Shown: positions 36,397 to 45,581, counted from the stretch's first letter. The stretch: 64,000 nucleotides of DNA from Fluviicola sp. (GCF_039596395.1 NZ_JBCNJT010000002.1:434001-498000), one strand, 5' to 3'. Made by a program: numbers and translations. The notes: generated by a model not told the origin, from the sequence alone.

Positions 36397-37413
36397 TTAT
36401 GGAACTTCTACGCGCTGCAATAAACGTTCAATGATCTGTTCCGGTTTCACTCCGTCGGCTTCTGCTTCGTAGTTCAAACCTACCCGGTGACGCAATACGT
36501 CCATAGCAACTGTCCGCACATCGTCCGGGATCACGAAACCACGCTGTTCCAAAAATGCATTTGCTTTTGCTGCCAATGCCAGGTTGATGGTTGCGCGCGG
36601 AGATGCCCCGTAAGACAGGTATTTCGAAATTTCAGAAACTCCGGCCGTAGCAGGATTACGTGTCGCATCAACGATATCAACGATGTAACGCTCTACTTTT
36701 TCATCCAGGTAAATGGAACGTGTCAGATGCTTTCCTTTGATCAGATCTTCCGGATGCATGACGTGCGAAATCTTTTCCAATCCTTCCGGTCTTACATTGG
36801 AACGCAGGATCAGCTGTTCTTCCTGTTTGGACGGGTAGCCCATGAATACTTTCAGCATGAAACGGTCTACCTGCGCTTCCGGAAGCGGATATGTTCCTTC
36901 CTGTTCGATCGGGTTTTGAGTTGCCAGTACTAAAAACGGTTTCGGCAGTTCATAGGTGGAATCACCGATCGTAACCTGGCGTTCCTGCATGGCTTCCAAT
37001 AAAGCTGCCTGAACTTTTGCCGGTGCACGGTTGATCTCATCCGCCAACACGAAATTGGCGAAGATCGGCCCCTTTTTCACCGAAAACTGTTCCGATTTCT
37101 GTTGATAGATCAAGGTTCCCGTTACGTCCGCCGGAAGTAAATCCGGAGTAAACTGAATGCGGGAAAATTCTCCCGAAACAGCATTGGAAAGCGTGCGAAT
37201 TGCAAGGGTTTTTGCCAGTCCCGGAACACCTTCCAACAGGACGTGCCCGTCTGCCAGCAAAGCAATCAGCAGACTTCGAACCATGTTCTCCTGTCCAACA
37301 ATTACTTTCCCGATTTCGCGACGCAATAAATCGTATTTCAGTCCTTCTGTTTTAATCTCAGTTGCAACTACCTGCAACTGCTCCGAAGGAGATAAATTAG
37401 GTATGTCCATCAT
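36397..37413 (-). CDS. MoxR-family AAA+ ATPase
   Basis: 338 residues. AAA+ ATPase that heads the Bat operon and is thought to remodel VWA-protein complexes. Walker A-like GVPGLAKTL (with Ala where many ATPases have Gly, normal for this family), Walker B VLADEINRAP, sensor 1 region LATQNPIEQEGTYPLPEAQVDRFML. The start is MMDIPNLS at 37413, or the second Met at 37410. About 100 bases of AT-rich intergenic DNA precede it. Confidence 0.93.
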   Translation of the reverse strand: MMDIPNLSPSEQLQVVATEIKTEGLKYDLLRREIGKVIVGQENMVRSLLIALLADGHVLLEGVPGLAKTLAIRTLSNAVSGEFSRIQFTPDLLPADVTGTLIYQQKSEQFSVKKGPIFANFVLADEINRAPAKVQAALLEAMQERQVTIGDSTYELPKPFLVLATQNPIEQEGTYPLPEAQVDRFMLKVFMGYPSKQEEQLILRSNVRPEGLEKISHVMHPEDLIKGKHLTRSIYLDEKVERYIVDIVDATRNPATAGVSEISKYLSYGASPRATINLALAAKANAFLEQRGFVIPDDVRTVAMDVLRHRVGLNYEAEADGVKPEQIIERLLQRVEVP

Positions 37414-37517
37414 CGTTTTAGCCTAAGGTCGCAAATATGTGAAAGAATGTCCTTTGGGGGGTTCAAATGCTGTTAATTTATGTTAAGCCTCCTGTTAATA
37501 GTGAGTTTTCCAACTCT

Positions 37518-38045
37518 TTAATGCGAGATCTCAACCAGCTTCTGAATTTCCGTATTCTCCAAAGTCATTGCCAGGGAATGCGCAGTTTGTCCATCCTTAT
37601 TTTTCAACGATAGATCTGCTCCTGCTTTTTTCAATGCACTTACCAACTCGGGATTCTGATTCAACACAGCATACATCAATGCGGTATTCCCGTCCGGGCC
37701 TTGCCCATTCAACTGTGCACCTTTGGAAATCAGCAGTATTCCAAGTTCGGTATTATTTTGATAGCAGGCCGCCTGCAAAGCACTTCCTTCCGCAGAAGCA
37801 CTATTCACATTTGCACCCTGTTTGATCAAAAACTCAGCACATTTGGTTTGTCCGCGGTAACAGGCAATCATCAGCGGATCAAAGCCCATTTTGTTTACTT
37901 TTTGAATGGTGTCTTTGTCCAGGGCAATCAGCTTTTTCAGTTGCTTAATATTCCCCGTGCGTGCAGATTCAAAAACATCCTGAGCATTCGCTGATATTCC
38001 TATGAAAAGGAAGAAACCAAGAAAAAAGGCGCTTTTAGTCCACAT
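37518..38045 (-). CDS. Exported ankyrin-repeat protein
   Basis: 175 residues with a signal peptide (SAFFLGFFLFIGISANAQ). About four ankyrin repeats: ARTGNIKQLKKLIALDKD, GFDPLMIACYRGQTKCAEFLIKQGANVN, GSALQAACYQNNTELGILLISKGAQLN and GNTALMYAVLNQNPELVSALKKAGADLS. Likely a periplasmic interaction protein. Its start overlaps the end of the upstream T9SS gene by 11 bases. Confidence 0.8.
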   Translation of the reverse strand: MWTKSAFFLGFFLFIGISANAQDVFESARTGNIKQLKKLIALDKDTIQKVNKMGFDPLMIACYRGQTKCAEFLIKQGANVNSASAEGSALQAACYQNNTELGILLISKGAQLNGQGPDGNTALMYAVLNQNPELVSALKKAGADLSLKNKDGQTAHSLAMTLENTEIQKLVEISH

Positions 38046-40143
38046 AAATCCGGAAGAAAGAAGGTGTGTTGCTTGCCTGTATTCTCACCACGTAAATTCC
38101 GGCCGGAAGGTTATCCAGAACAGTCGATTTTGCATTCAATTTGCGCACAACACGTCCTGCAGCATCGGTAATTTCTCCGGAAGAATAAGCTGTTTTGATC
38201 ACCAGTTCTTTTCCGTTCCAGGAATAGTCATTCAGGCTTAATTCCTGTAACCCGTTTTCCAGCACTGCTGTGAAAGACCATGCAGTAGTATCTGATATTC
38301 CCGCAAATGCATTCCCGGCCGCATCCATTACTGCATCGTTATCGATCAGGATGTGGTAATTAAAGGTAATGTTCAACCCGGTTTGGTTCAATGCAACGGA
38401 ATTGCCCGTCACAGTCGTGTTGCCAAGAGCCGTGCTGAATTCCTGGATTACGCCGTTATTTTCACATACCAGGTAGAAACTTCCCGGGCCTGCTACCACA
38501 TTTTCACTAAAGGTAACCGTTGGTGTTACATCCAAAAGCACATTGATGCTGTTATCCGCCGGATTCAGGTTGGTAATATCCGGTGCCGTGAAATCTCCCG
38601 TTGTGAAGTTCCACGTAGTATTGGTTGTAATCCCGGCGTAGTCATTTCCGCTCAAATCTTCAATAAACCCGGGCGTAATGTGAACATAGTAAGCCGTGTT
38701 TTCACTCAGCGGGTTGGTCGTTGAAATAGTTACTGTTGTTCCACTTACTGACAGTTGAGCAGATCCCGACCCGAATGATTCTATCAAAGTTCCTGCGGAA
38801 GTGAACAGTTCAATAACTCCTGAAGTTGCCAGTTGTACATCTTCGGAAAACGAAATGCTGAGATTCCCGGCAACAGAGACATTCGTTGCATCATCTGCCG
38901 GAGAGAACGGAGCAACAGCCAACGGAGCAACGACATCATTCGTGTTGAAGTTCCAGGTCGTGTTATTCGAAAATCCTGCGTAGTTGTTGTTTGACATATC
39001 CTTGATTGCTCCCGATTGAACATTTACGTAGTAACTGGTATTCAGAACCAAATCCGTAGGGTTGATCGTTACTACAGATCCTGAAAAGGAGATTAACGGG
39101 CTGGTAAGCACGTCGTAAGATTCAACCAGTGTTCCTGCACCGCTATACAACTGGATTTCTCCTGTTCCTGCCTGAATTGCTTCATTGAAAGTCAAAGAAA
39201 GCGGCGTTGTGATTGCAACCCCTACGGAATTATCAGCCGGAACAAAAGGTGCGGCAATCAATGCCGGTGGCGTCAGATCATTGGTATTGAAATTCCAGGT
39301 CGTATTATCCGAAATACCTGCAAAGAAGTTATTCGCAGCATCTTTAAACGCCGTAGCGTCTATCTGGATGTAATATGGTGTATTGATTACCAGGTTAGCC
39401 GGCGGATTGTAGAACACATTCGACCCGCTGATGGTCACATTCGGATTCCCGCTGGAAACTGTCTGAATGACGTTGTTGCTTCCGTCGTAGAGTGTGAATG
39501 AACCGGTTCCCCAGGAGACATTCTCCGAAAAATTGATCGAAATATTAGTTGTAATGCTCACTCCAGCTGCGTTATCTGCCGGGCTGGTACTTGAAATCGT
39601 CGGAGGTGTCACATCCGGAACTACCCAGTTGCGGACAATTCCACTGGCCCGGTTGCTTGCACCGTGATACTGCAATTGGTTTGTTGCGCTCGGCCCTTTG
39701 GACCAAAACAAATTCTGGCTGGTTGCTGCAAAATTAAATACCACATCGTTCGCATCTCCGGTATTTAACACTCTCGACGCTACAATGGTCCTGTTTCCTC
39801 CCGAAACATTGTTCGAAATAACGGTCCAGTCCTGCTGTGCATCTACGGAAGGTTCTACTCCCTGTCCGATCATGCGGTGATCGCGCAATTGAAGCGGTGC
39901 AGCTCCGGTTCCTAAGGTTGACCAGATAATGGCATCATTTCCGGTAGCCATTCCGGTTCCGAAACCAAAAGCGATAAAGCGGTCCGACGGCCCCTGGACT
40001 GTTACGGTAATATCAGTTGTTGTCATCACTGCCCCGAAATACATCCCGCTGCCGGGAGTTAGTTCCGAAAAGGCTATTTCCTTTGTCTGGCCCAATGACA
40101 ACAAGGGACACATTGCGAACAGCAAAAAGTGGATTTTCTTCAT
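38035..40143 (-). CDS. T9SS protein with DOMON-like domain and four Ig-like repeats
   Basis: 702 residues from the ATG at 40143 (MKKIHFLLFAMCPLLSLGQ signal peptide); a longer frame to 40194 has no signal. Residues ~20-170 resemble a DOMON domain (DRFIAFGFGTGMATGNDAI, RTIVASRVLNTGDANDVVFN), a fold that often binds heme or sugar. Then come four repeats of the Big_5/Ig-like kind, each opening PADNSVGV/PADDATNV and ending GISDNTTWNFNT. The C-terminus (ITDAAGRVVRKLNAKSTVLDNLPAGIYVVRI) is a type A sorting domain. Surface or secreted role expected; ligand unknown. Confidence 0.8.
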   Translation of the reverse strand: MKKIHFLLFAMCPLLSLGQTKEIAFSELTPGSGMYFGAVMTTTDITVTVQGPSDRFIAFGFGTGMATGNDAIIWSTLGTGAAPLQLRDHRMIGQGVEPSVDAQQDWTVISNNVSGGNRTIVASRVLNTGDANDVVFNFAATSQNLFWSKGPSATNQLQYHGASNRASGIVRNWVVPDVTPPTISSTSPADNAAGVSITTNISINFSENVSWGTGSFTLYDGSNNVIQTVSSGNPNVTISGSNVFYNPPANLVINTPYYIQIDATAFKDAANNFFAGISDNTTWNFNTNDLTPPALIAAPFVPADNSVGVAITTPLSLTFNEAIQAGTGEIQLYSGAGTLVESYDVLTSPLISFSGSVVTINPTDLVLNTSYYVNVQSGAIKDMSNNNYAGFSNNTTWNFNTNDVVAPLAVAPFSPADDATNVSVAGNLSISFSEDVQLATSGVIELFTSAGTLIESFGSGSAQLSVSGTTVTISTTNPLSENTAYYVHITPGFIEDLSGNDYAGITTNTTWNFTTGDFTAPDITNLNPADNSINVLLDVTPTVTFSENVVAGPGSFYLVCENNGVIQEFSTALGNTTVTGNSVALNQTGLNITFNYHILIDNDAVMDAAGNAFAGISDTTAWSFTAVLENGLQELSLNDYSWNGKELVIKTAYSSGEITDAAGRVVRKLNAKSTVLDNLPAGIYVVRIQASNTPSFFRIYVD

Positions 40144-40271
40144 AATCAGTAGTGTTTTACAGGCAAATCTATTGGATAAACAGTTAACTATCAATAATTT
40201 TTAAGATTATTATCGCGTTTTTGTGTAAATCGACTATTTTTCAACATCAATTCACGAAATCACTGGATAAC

Positions 40272-40634
40272 ATGACAGATCGAAAATGTCTCGAATGCGG
40301 TCAAAAACTGAGCGGCCGGAAAGATCAGAAGTTTTGTTCCGACTACTGCAGGAATACCTACAACAACCGATTGAATGAAGACGCGACCAAGTATGTGCGG
40401 CGCATTAATAACATTTTAAGGAAGAACCGGCGCGTTCTGTCAAGTCTCAATCCCAGCGGAAAACGAACCGTGGATGCTATTACACTGGCCGAAGAAGGGT
40501 TCAATTTCCATTATTACACGAACACTTATCAAACCCAAAAAGGGAATACTTATTTTTTCTGCTACGAACAGGGATACACGAAACTGGATGGCGATCAGTA
40601 TATGCTGGTGCTGAAACAGGATTATGTGAAATAG
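40272..40634 (+). CDS. Small zinc-ribbon protein
   Basis: 120 residues from the ATG at 40272 (MTDRKCLECGQKLSGRKDQK); the ATG at 40221 is upstream of any conserved sequence. Four Cys in CLECG...KFCSDYC form a zinc ribbon with the GRKDQKFCS.YCRN pattern of a family common in Bacteroidota. The C-terminal part (ITLAEEGFNFHYYTNTYQTQKGNTYFFCYEQGY) looks like a small beta domain. Function unknown. Divergent from the T9SS gene and convergent with the TraB gene, only 3 bases from its stop. Confidence 0.75.
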   Translation: MTDRKCLECGQKLSGRKDQKFCSDYCRNTYNNRLNEDATKYVRRINNILRKNRRVLSSLNPSGKRTVDAITLAEEGFNFHYYTNTYQTQKGNTYFFCYEQGYTKLDGDQYMLVLKQDYVK

Positions 40635-40637
40635 AAT

Positions 40638-41504
40638 TTACTTCAGTTTTACAGGCTTTACAGTATACCCGTCTTTTCGCAGTTGGGAAATAATTCCGCA
40701 TTCTCCGTACAAATGGTATAAGCCTACAATGATCATCAAGGAATTGTTCTGTTGGATAAAATCTTTGATCAGGGGCATCCATTTCTCATTTCGCTTTAGC
40801 AGGATCGGATCGTTTTCTGCACATTTAGCATTGAACTGGTAATCCAGACGCAGCTTTAAGTAAGCTTGTGTCAACCCACAAATTTCGGACTGGTTTTTAT
40901 CATCCTGAAAATTCGAGACCCATACATGAACGGCATCTTTCGCTTTTTCCCAGGTAAAATCTTCCCCGTTGATACTGTTGATGGCCTCAAACTGATCGGC
41001 AAAGCTTTCAAGGCCTTCCGTGCGGACATTGTTGTTTCTTGCCAATGACAACAGATAATCGTCCATGTGACTGGTTGTGTCGGTTGGTTTTACACCGCCA
41101 CAATTCATTTTCACGTATTCCTGCTGCAGTTTCACCAATAATTCCGCGGGTTTTTGCTTACTGACCGGAACTTTCCAGTATTTGGAGAATTTTTCCAGGA
41201 ACTCCAGGTCTTCTTTCAGCAGGAATTCCCGGTAAGAAAAATCATCCGGTCTTTGCAGCATTACATTGATCACCTTTTCATACTTATCTTCTACGCTTTC
41301 GAAAATGACTATGTCCGATTGGAGCAACAACTCTTTAATCACCGGTTTCCCATCGACAAAAGAATTCCCGGTTTGGTGAAATGTTCCCAACACATAAGAC
41401 GTTTGGGGGGATCCTGGTTTTTGAATGGACCACAAAATGGTGTTTTGGGCAAACGAGGTTGTCAGAAGGAAAGTGAAAACAAGAAGGCCGGGTATTTTTT
41501 TCAT
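40638..41504 (-). CDS. TraB/GumN-family protein
   Basis: 288 residues from the ATG at 41504 (MKKIPGLLVFTFLLTTSFAQ signal peptide). Family motifs: ILWSIQKPGSPQTSYVLGTFH near the N-terminus, with the conserved GTFH, and IIVGLYHLYGECGIISQLRKDGY at the C-terminus, with the second conserved GxxHL-type His. Members resemble TIKI-type metalloproteases; activity here is not shown. An array of TTCAAAA repeats lies 57-140 bases upstream of the start. Confidence 0.85.
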   Translation of the reverse strand: MKKIPGLLVFTFLLTTSFAQNTILWSIQKPGSPQTSYVLGTFHQTGNSFVDGKPVIKELLLQSDIVIFESVEDKYEKVINVMLQRPDDFSYREFLLKEDLEFLEKFSKYWKVPVSKQKPAELLVKLQQEYVKMNCGGVKPTDTTSHMDDYLLSLARNNNVRTEGLESFADQFEAINSINGEDFTWEKAKDAVHVWVSNFQDDKNQSEICGLTQAYLKLRLDYQFNAKCAENDPILLKRNEKWMPLIKDFIQQNNSLMIIVGLYHLYGECGIISQLRKDGYTVKPVKLK

Positions 41505-41560
41505 TCGGATCATAATCTGATACAATGTTAGATTATTTTCCCGGTTTTATGCGGAACAAA

Positions 41561-41644
41561 TTCAAAATTCAAAATTCAAAATTCAAAATTCAAAATTCAA
41601 AATTCAAAATTCAAAATTCAAAATTCAAAATTCAAAATTCAAAA
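41561..41644. repeat. Twelve perfect tandem copies of TTCAAAA
   Basis: 84 bases, period 7, no interruptions. It lies between the divergent TraB/GumN gene (start 41504) and the S23-type gene (start 41708). The reverse complement of the unit is present once at 42103-42112 (ATTTTGAATT) on the other side of the S23-type gene. Two to three copies of the same unit also occur at 48646-48673. Confidence 0.95.
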
Positions 41645-41707
41645 TTTTAATATAAACTGTTGAAGCAAAAGTCATTTTCTTTTAAATTAAATAAGAAACA
41701 TCTAAAA

Positions 41708-42070
41708 ATGACTAAAAATAAACCATTCGATATCAAAGATCGATCTTTCCTGTTTGCACTGGACTGTCTTAAACTTTGCAAAACGATTTCCAGTGAAAAC
41801 AAAGAATACATTTTGACAAAACAATTAACAAGATCGGCATCTTCTGTAGGTGCGAATATCAGAGAAGCGCAGAACTCAGGTACAAAAAAAGATTTTGTTT
41901 ATAAACTTTCAATTGCCCAAAAAGAATGTAATGAAAGTATCTATTGGATAGAATTGTTAAACGCGTTTTTGGAAATGAATTCTAAAGAAGTTATTGATTT
42001 ACAGTATGAAGCAAATGAGTTGTTGCGAATACTCAGTTCAATCATACTCCATACAAAACAAAAAATGTGA
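41708..42070 (+). CDS. Four-helix-bundle protein of the S23/IVP family, copy 1
   Basis: 120 residues from the ATG at 41708 (MTKNKPFDIKDRSFLFALD); an upstream in-frame ATG at 41660 adds a basic stretch without conservation. Family core: TRSASSVGANIREAQNSGTKKDFVYKLSIAQKECNESIYWIELL, and EANELLRILSSII. Relatives are encoded in intervening sequences of 23S rRNA genes and, as Avd, in diversity-generating retroelements, where the pentameric bundle binds nucleic acid. No rRNA gene, reverse transcriptase or variable repeat is near. Lower GC than its neighbours. About half of its residues match the copy at 53002-53376. Confidence 0.88.
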   Translation: MTKNKPFDIKDRSFLFALDCLKLCKTISSENKEYILTKQLTRSASSVGANIREAQNSGTKKDFVYKLSIAQKECNESIYWIELLNAFLEMNSKEVIDLQYEANELLRILSSIILHTKQKM

Positions 42071-42114
42071 TCAGACTAACTTTTTTGAATGCTGAATGCA
42101 TCATTTTGAATTCC

Positions 42115-42492
42115 TTACATGTTCCACTTTTCCTTGAAAAGCTCCATTTTCGGATGATCTTTTACTCCTTCGCTTCCGATGAACAATACATCTTTGCACT
42201 TCGTGCGGTCGAAGAATAAAGACAGGTGAGATAAAGCCACATTCATGGTTCCGCTCAGGTCAATTTTATGGATCGGTGCCTGGTGAACTTCAAACAAATC
42301 GCGCAGTTCAGCAGTGCGTTTATCGAAGTTGTGGTTATCGTGAAAAATAACTACAGCGTCGATCTTTTCAGTTAATTCATCATTTTCCTGAAAGGGCAAA
42401 ACGTGAAAGCCTTTTCCTTCCAACCAGGAATTTACGGTCTCAGCAAACGGTGTCTTGTCTTCGGTATAAATGGTCTGAATATGTGTCGTCAT
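42115..42492 (-). CDS. Conserved hypothetical protein
   Basis: 125 residues without signal peptide. Starts MTTHIQTIYTEDKTPFAETV; a Rossmann-like alternation (FHVLPFQENDELTEKIDAVVIFHDNHNF, DVLFIGSEGVKDHPKMELF) suggests a small alpha/beta cytosolic protein. Downstream of arginine decarboxylase on the same strand but separated by 240 bases, so a separate unit. Function unknown. Confidence 0.6.
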   Translation of the reverse strand: MTTHIQTIYTEDKTPFAETVNSWLEGKGFHVLPFQENDELTEKIDAVVIFHDNHNFDKRTAELRDLFEVHQAPIHKIDLSGTMNVALSHLSLFFDRTKCKDVLFIGSEGVKDHPKMELFKEKWNM

Positions 42493-42732
42493 TCTTCCCT
42501 GATTTGTTATTTTTCGTTTACGTTTCTTAAAAGAGAGTGCAAAAATACTGTAAACTTTTAGTAAAGCCTGTTTAAAATTGAATTAATTGCTCTTTTTATT
42601 CGAATTAGCCATGCAATATTCCGGAAATCATTTGATCCAGAAGGAATTAAACGCAGAGCCTATCCAGATTGAAAAATACAACAAATCCAACTAAAAACCT
42701 AGAACAAACTAACTAATTCGATTTAGCTAATT

Positions 42733-44133
42733 TTATGGTTGATAACCGAGTATTCGCATAAAGTCATCAGCTGTCTGTTCCTTGGAAAACAACTCTGACA
42801 CGATTTTCCCGTGTTCATCGCGCTGGATAAGCACATGTTTCGGCTCCGGAATCAGGCAGTGTTTTAAGCCTCCGAAACCACCGATTGTTTCCTGGTATGC
42901 GCCGGTATTAAAGAATCCAATATAAAGCGGTTTATTTTTGTCGAACTTCGGAAGGTAAATAGCATTCGAATGCTGTTCCGAGTTGTAATAATCATCCGAA
43001 TCACATGTTAAACCGCCGAGCAATACGCGTTCGTAATCGTCATTCCAGCGATTGATCGCCAGCATGATGAAACGCTGGTTGATAGCCCAGGTATCCGGAA
43101 GGTTTGTCATGAACGAACTGTCGATCATGTTCCACTTCTCCCGGTCGTTTTGTTGTTTCTGATGCAGTACATTGAAAATCGCACCACCGCTTTCGCCAAC
43201 TGTAAATGATCCGAATTCGGTATAAATGTTCGGTTCGGGAATATCGTTATCGCTGCACACGCGTTTCACCTGCATCAGGATCTCACGCACCATGTAGGCA
43301 TAGTCAAAATCAAAAGCCAGTGATTTCTTAATCGGGAAACCACCACCGATGTTCAGTGAATCCAAGGTCGGACACACTTTTTTCAGATCGGAGTAAATAC
43401 GCAAACACTTCGTTAATTCGTTCCAGTAGTACGACGTATCGTTGATCCCGGTATTGATGAAAAAGTGAAGCATTTTGATCTGCACGCGCGGATTGTCCTG
43501 GATAAATGCCTTGTAAAAAGGAACGATTTCCCGGTAACGGATTCCCAGACGCGAGGTATAAAACTCGAACTTCGGTTCCTCTTCCGATGCGATCCGGATC
43601 CCGATCTTTAATTCGTTCTCGCCCGTTGCAGCAATTAAATCGTGGATTTCGGCCGTATTATCTACCACAGGAATCACGTTCAATCGTTTATCATCGATCA
43701 GATCTGCGATATTCTGAATGTATTGCGGCGGTTTGAACCCGTTGCAAATCACATAACTTCCTTCCTTCAGTTTCCCGGCGTTCAGTACATTTTTTACGAT
43801 ATCAATATCAAACGCAGAAGATGTTTCAATGTGAACATCGTTCTTCAGTACCTCATCCAATACAAAAGAGAAGTGAGAGCTTTTGGTACAATACGAATAA
43901 TAATAATTTCCGGAATAACCCAGGTTGTTCATCGCTTCGCGGAACCAACCCTTGGCCCTTTGGATATTGTGAGAAATCTGAGGTAAGTAATTGAATTTTA
44001 ATGGCGTGCCATATTCTTCAATTAATCGCATCAAATCAATACCATGAAACATCAAACGATCTTCTCTCAAGTGAAATTCATCTTGCGGGAAATCAAATGT
44101 CTGATCGATAAGGTCAATGTACTTTGTTCTCAT
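42733..44133 (-). CDS. speA: Arginine decarboxylase (alanine-racemase-fold, PLP)
   Basis: 466 residues. A fold III PLP decarboxylase of the kind annotated in Flavobacteriia as arginine decarboxylase; product agmatine for polyamine synthesis. The PLP lysine is Lys84 in YYSYCTKSSHFSF. Other sites: LNIGGGFPI (phosphate-binding glycines), EFGSFTVGESGG, and the active-site Cys at GGLTCDSDDYYN from the partner subunit. It is shorter than E. coli SpeA (~650 residues) and lacks its extra domains. Substrate is inferred; a related diamino acid is possible. Confidence 0.8.
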   Translation of the reverse strand: MRTKYIDLIDQTFDFPQDEFHLREDRLMFHGIDLMRLIEEYGTPLKFNYLPQISHNIQRAKGWFREAMNNLGYSGNYYYSYCTKSSHFSFVLDEVLKNDVHIETSSAFDIDIVKNVLNAGKLKEGSYVICNGFKPPQYIQNIADLIDDKRLNVIPVVDNTAEIHDLIAATGENELKIGIRIASEEEPKFEFYTSRLGIRYREIVPFYKAFIQDNPRVQIKMLHFFINTGINDTSYYWNELTKCLRIYSDLKKVCPTLDSLNIGGGFPIKKSLAFDFDYAYMVREILMQVKRVCSDNDIPEPNIYTEFGSFTVGESGGAIFNVLHQKQQNDREKWNMIDSSFMTNLPDTWAINQRFIMLAINRWNDDYERVLLGGLTCDSDDYYNSEQHSNAIYLPKFDKNKPLYIGFFNTGAYQETIGGFGGLKHCLIPEPKHVLIQRDEHGKIVSELFSKEQTADDFMRILGYQP

Positions 44134-44216
44134 TCGCTACACGTTGCACTCCTCCTACGGAAATCTTTTCTTAAAAGTTTACAAACCAACCTAATTATTC
44201 TACGAATAATCAGGTG

Positions 44217-44224
44217 CAAATTTA
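44217..44224 (-). promoter_or_regulatory. -7 element upstream of the arginine decarboxylase gene
   Basis: Minus-strand TAAATTTG, a perfect TAnnTTTG match about 84 bases upstream of the start. No good TTG at the expected -33 position. Confidence 0.45.
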
Positions 44225-44302
44225 GAGTAAAGATTGGGATGTGGCCTGTAAAAAATCAAAAATTGATCGGCTTTTTCAATATGTCTTTCCGGCGAGTACC
44301 CG

Positions 44303-44326
44303 AAAACCGCTTTTTTGCACGGTTTT
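44303..44326 (-). terminator. Intrinsic terminator at the 3' end of the beta-propeller gene
   Basis: Minus-strand AAAACCG...CGGTTTT with a 10-nt loop, directly after the stop at 44328. Confidence 0.6.
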
Positions 44327-44327
44327 A

Positions 44328-45581
44328 TTAGTCAAGACGCAGTTTGGAAACCCACATTTTTTCGATCTCGCCTTCCTTGATTTTTCCAACTGCAATTAAT
44401 TCTTTACCATGGACAATCAAAGCTTTTGGCTTGCTGTATTTTCTCGGTTTGAAACGCTTTTCCTTCACCAACCCGTTCAGGTCAAAAAAACTGATCACAA
44501 ACTCGTCTGCTTTGCTCACATTCAGAACGGCCCAATGACTTTCATCGATTTGTGCAACTACCGGTTCCTCTCCGAAATCGCCGTTGAACCCTTTTTTGTA
44601 AATCGTGTCTCCTTTGGTATTGAAGAGAAAAACAAAACTCTGCGGGGTTTCGTGCAGGTCCTGGCCAACTACAAAAACGTATTTATCAGAAGCAGTCAGA
44701 TCGTTTACGTACGCACCCACTTCATTCCTGAACCGGTCTCTGTGGGTAAATACTTTTGCGGTCATCTTGCGAAAATCCTTATCGAACTGCACCAAAGCCA
44801 TTGGATTGCTTGTTCTTGCGTCGTGGATTCCTCCTTCGGTTCCAAGTACTTCGCCACAAAGCCAGAACGAATCATCCGCACCTTTTGCCAGGCCCAAACC
44901 GTCAAAAGTCCGTGCATAATATTTGCTTTTCGTGAACCAAACCGGGTACAGACAAATTGTATCCCGTAAAGTTGCACCCTGATCATTCGTACGGATCAGG
45001 CGCAGGGAATACACGTCGTGTAAACCTATATTCGGGTCGGGGCCGGTAAATGCAGATGCGGCGATGATCAATCCGTTCTCGGAATCGAAAGTCATGCCGA
45101 AAGGGGTAGAATTATAGAATGACGGGTATATGTTGTAATTGCTTCCTTCCAGGGTGGAATCCAGGAAAACGCTGAAAACGCCCTGGCCTCGGTCCTGTTC
45201 GTAATTCTTTTCGCGGTAATCGTTCATAAAGCCACAAACAGCTAATCGGTTATCGGATAATAAAACAATGTGCTGGGCTTCGATTCCCGGAAGAAAAATC
45301 CGCTTCAGTAATTTTCCGTCCGGGCTTATTTTCCAGACAAACGGACTCGTACCAAAAGGTAAAGTTGTGTCGGCATAAACGGTTTGTCCGTTTACCGTTT
45401 TAAAGAAAGCGATTCCTGTTTCGTAACGACCAACGATATAGGTATTTCCTTTGGAGTCCGTTACGGCATCTCTCGAATCAAAATCAGCCACGTTGCTGCC
45501 CAATACTTTTTCCCAAACAACCTGCTGCGCTGACAATTGGCTGGAAAAGACTAAAATAAAGAGACTGAAAAACCATTTCAT
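44328..45581 (-). CDS. Exported beta-propeller-like protein (SBBP-type)
   Basis: 417 residues from the ATG at 45581 (MKWFFSLFILVFSSQLSAQQ signal peptide); the longer frame to 45647 has no signal at its start. The repeat DSRDAVTDSKGNTYIVGRYETG, and later LSDNRLAVCGFMNDY and TASDKYVFVVGQDLHE, follow the SBBP pattern of secreted propellers. No C-terminal sorting domain is visible (ends VGKIKEGEIEKMWVSKLRLD). Function unknown. Confidence 0.75.
   Translation of the reverse strand: MKWFFSLFILVFSSQLSAQQVVWEKVLGSNVADFDSRDAVTDSKGNTYIVGRYETGIAFFKTVNGQTVYADTTLPFGTSPFVWKISPDGKLLKRIFLPGIEAQHIVLLSDNRLAVCGFMNDYREKNYEQDRGQGVFSVFLDSTLEGSNYNIYPSFYNSTPFGMTFDSENGLIIAASAFTGPDPNIGLHDVYSLRLIRTNDQGATLRDTICLYPVWFTKSKYYARTFDGLGLAKGADDSFWLCGEVLGTEGGIHDARTSNPMALVQFDKDFRKMTAKVFTHRDRFRNEVGAYVNDLTASDKYVFVVGQDLHETPQSFVFLFNTKGDTIYKKGFNGDFGEEPVVAQIDESHWAVLNVSKADEFVISFFDLNGLVKEKRFKPRKYSKPKALIVHGKELIAVGKIKEGEIEKMWVSKLRLD

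Noticed and set aside
41561-41644. Possible CRISPR array
   Set aside because: Units are 7 bp and contiguous with no spacers, and no cas gene is present.
41708-42070. S23-type gene as part of a diversity-generating retroelement or 23S rRNA intervening sequence
   Set aside because: No reverse transcriptase, template/variable repeat or rRNA sequence is found nearby.
42612-42695. 27-codon plus-strand frame upstream of the arginine decarboxylase 3' end
   Set aside because: Too short, no promoter, terminator or recognisable sequence; likely chance.
44409-44969. 186-codon plus-strand frame
   Set aside because: Antisense to the beta-propeller gene, which has a signal peptide and repeat pattern.
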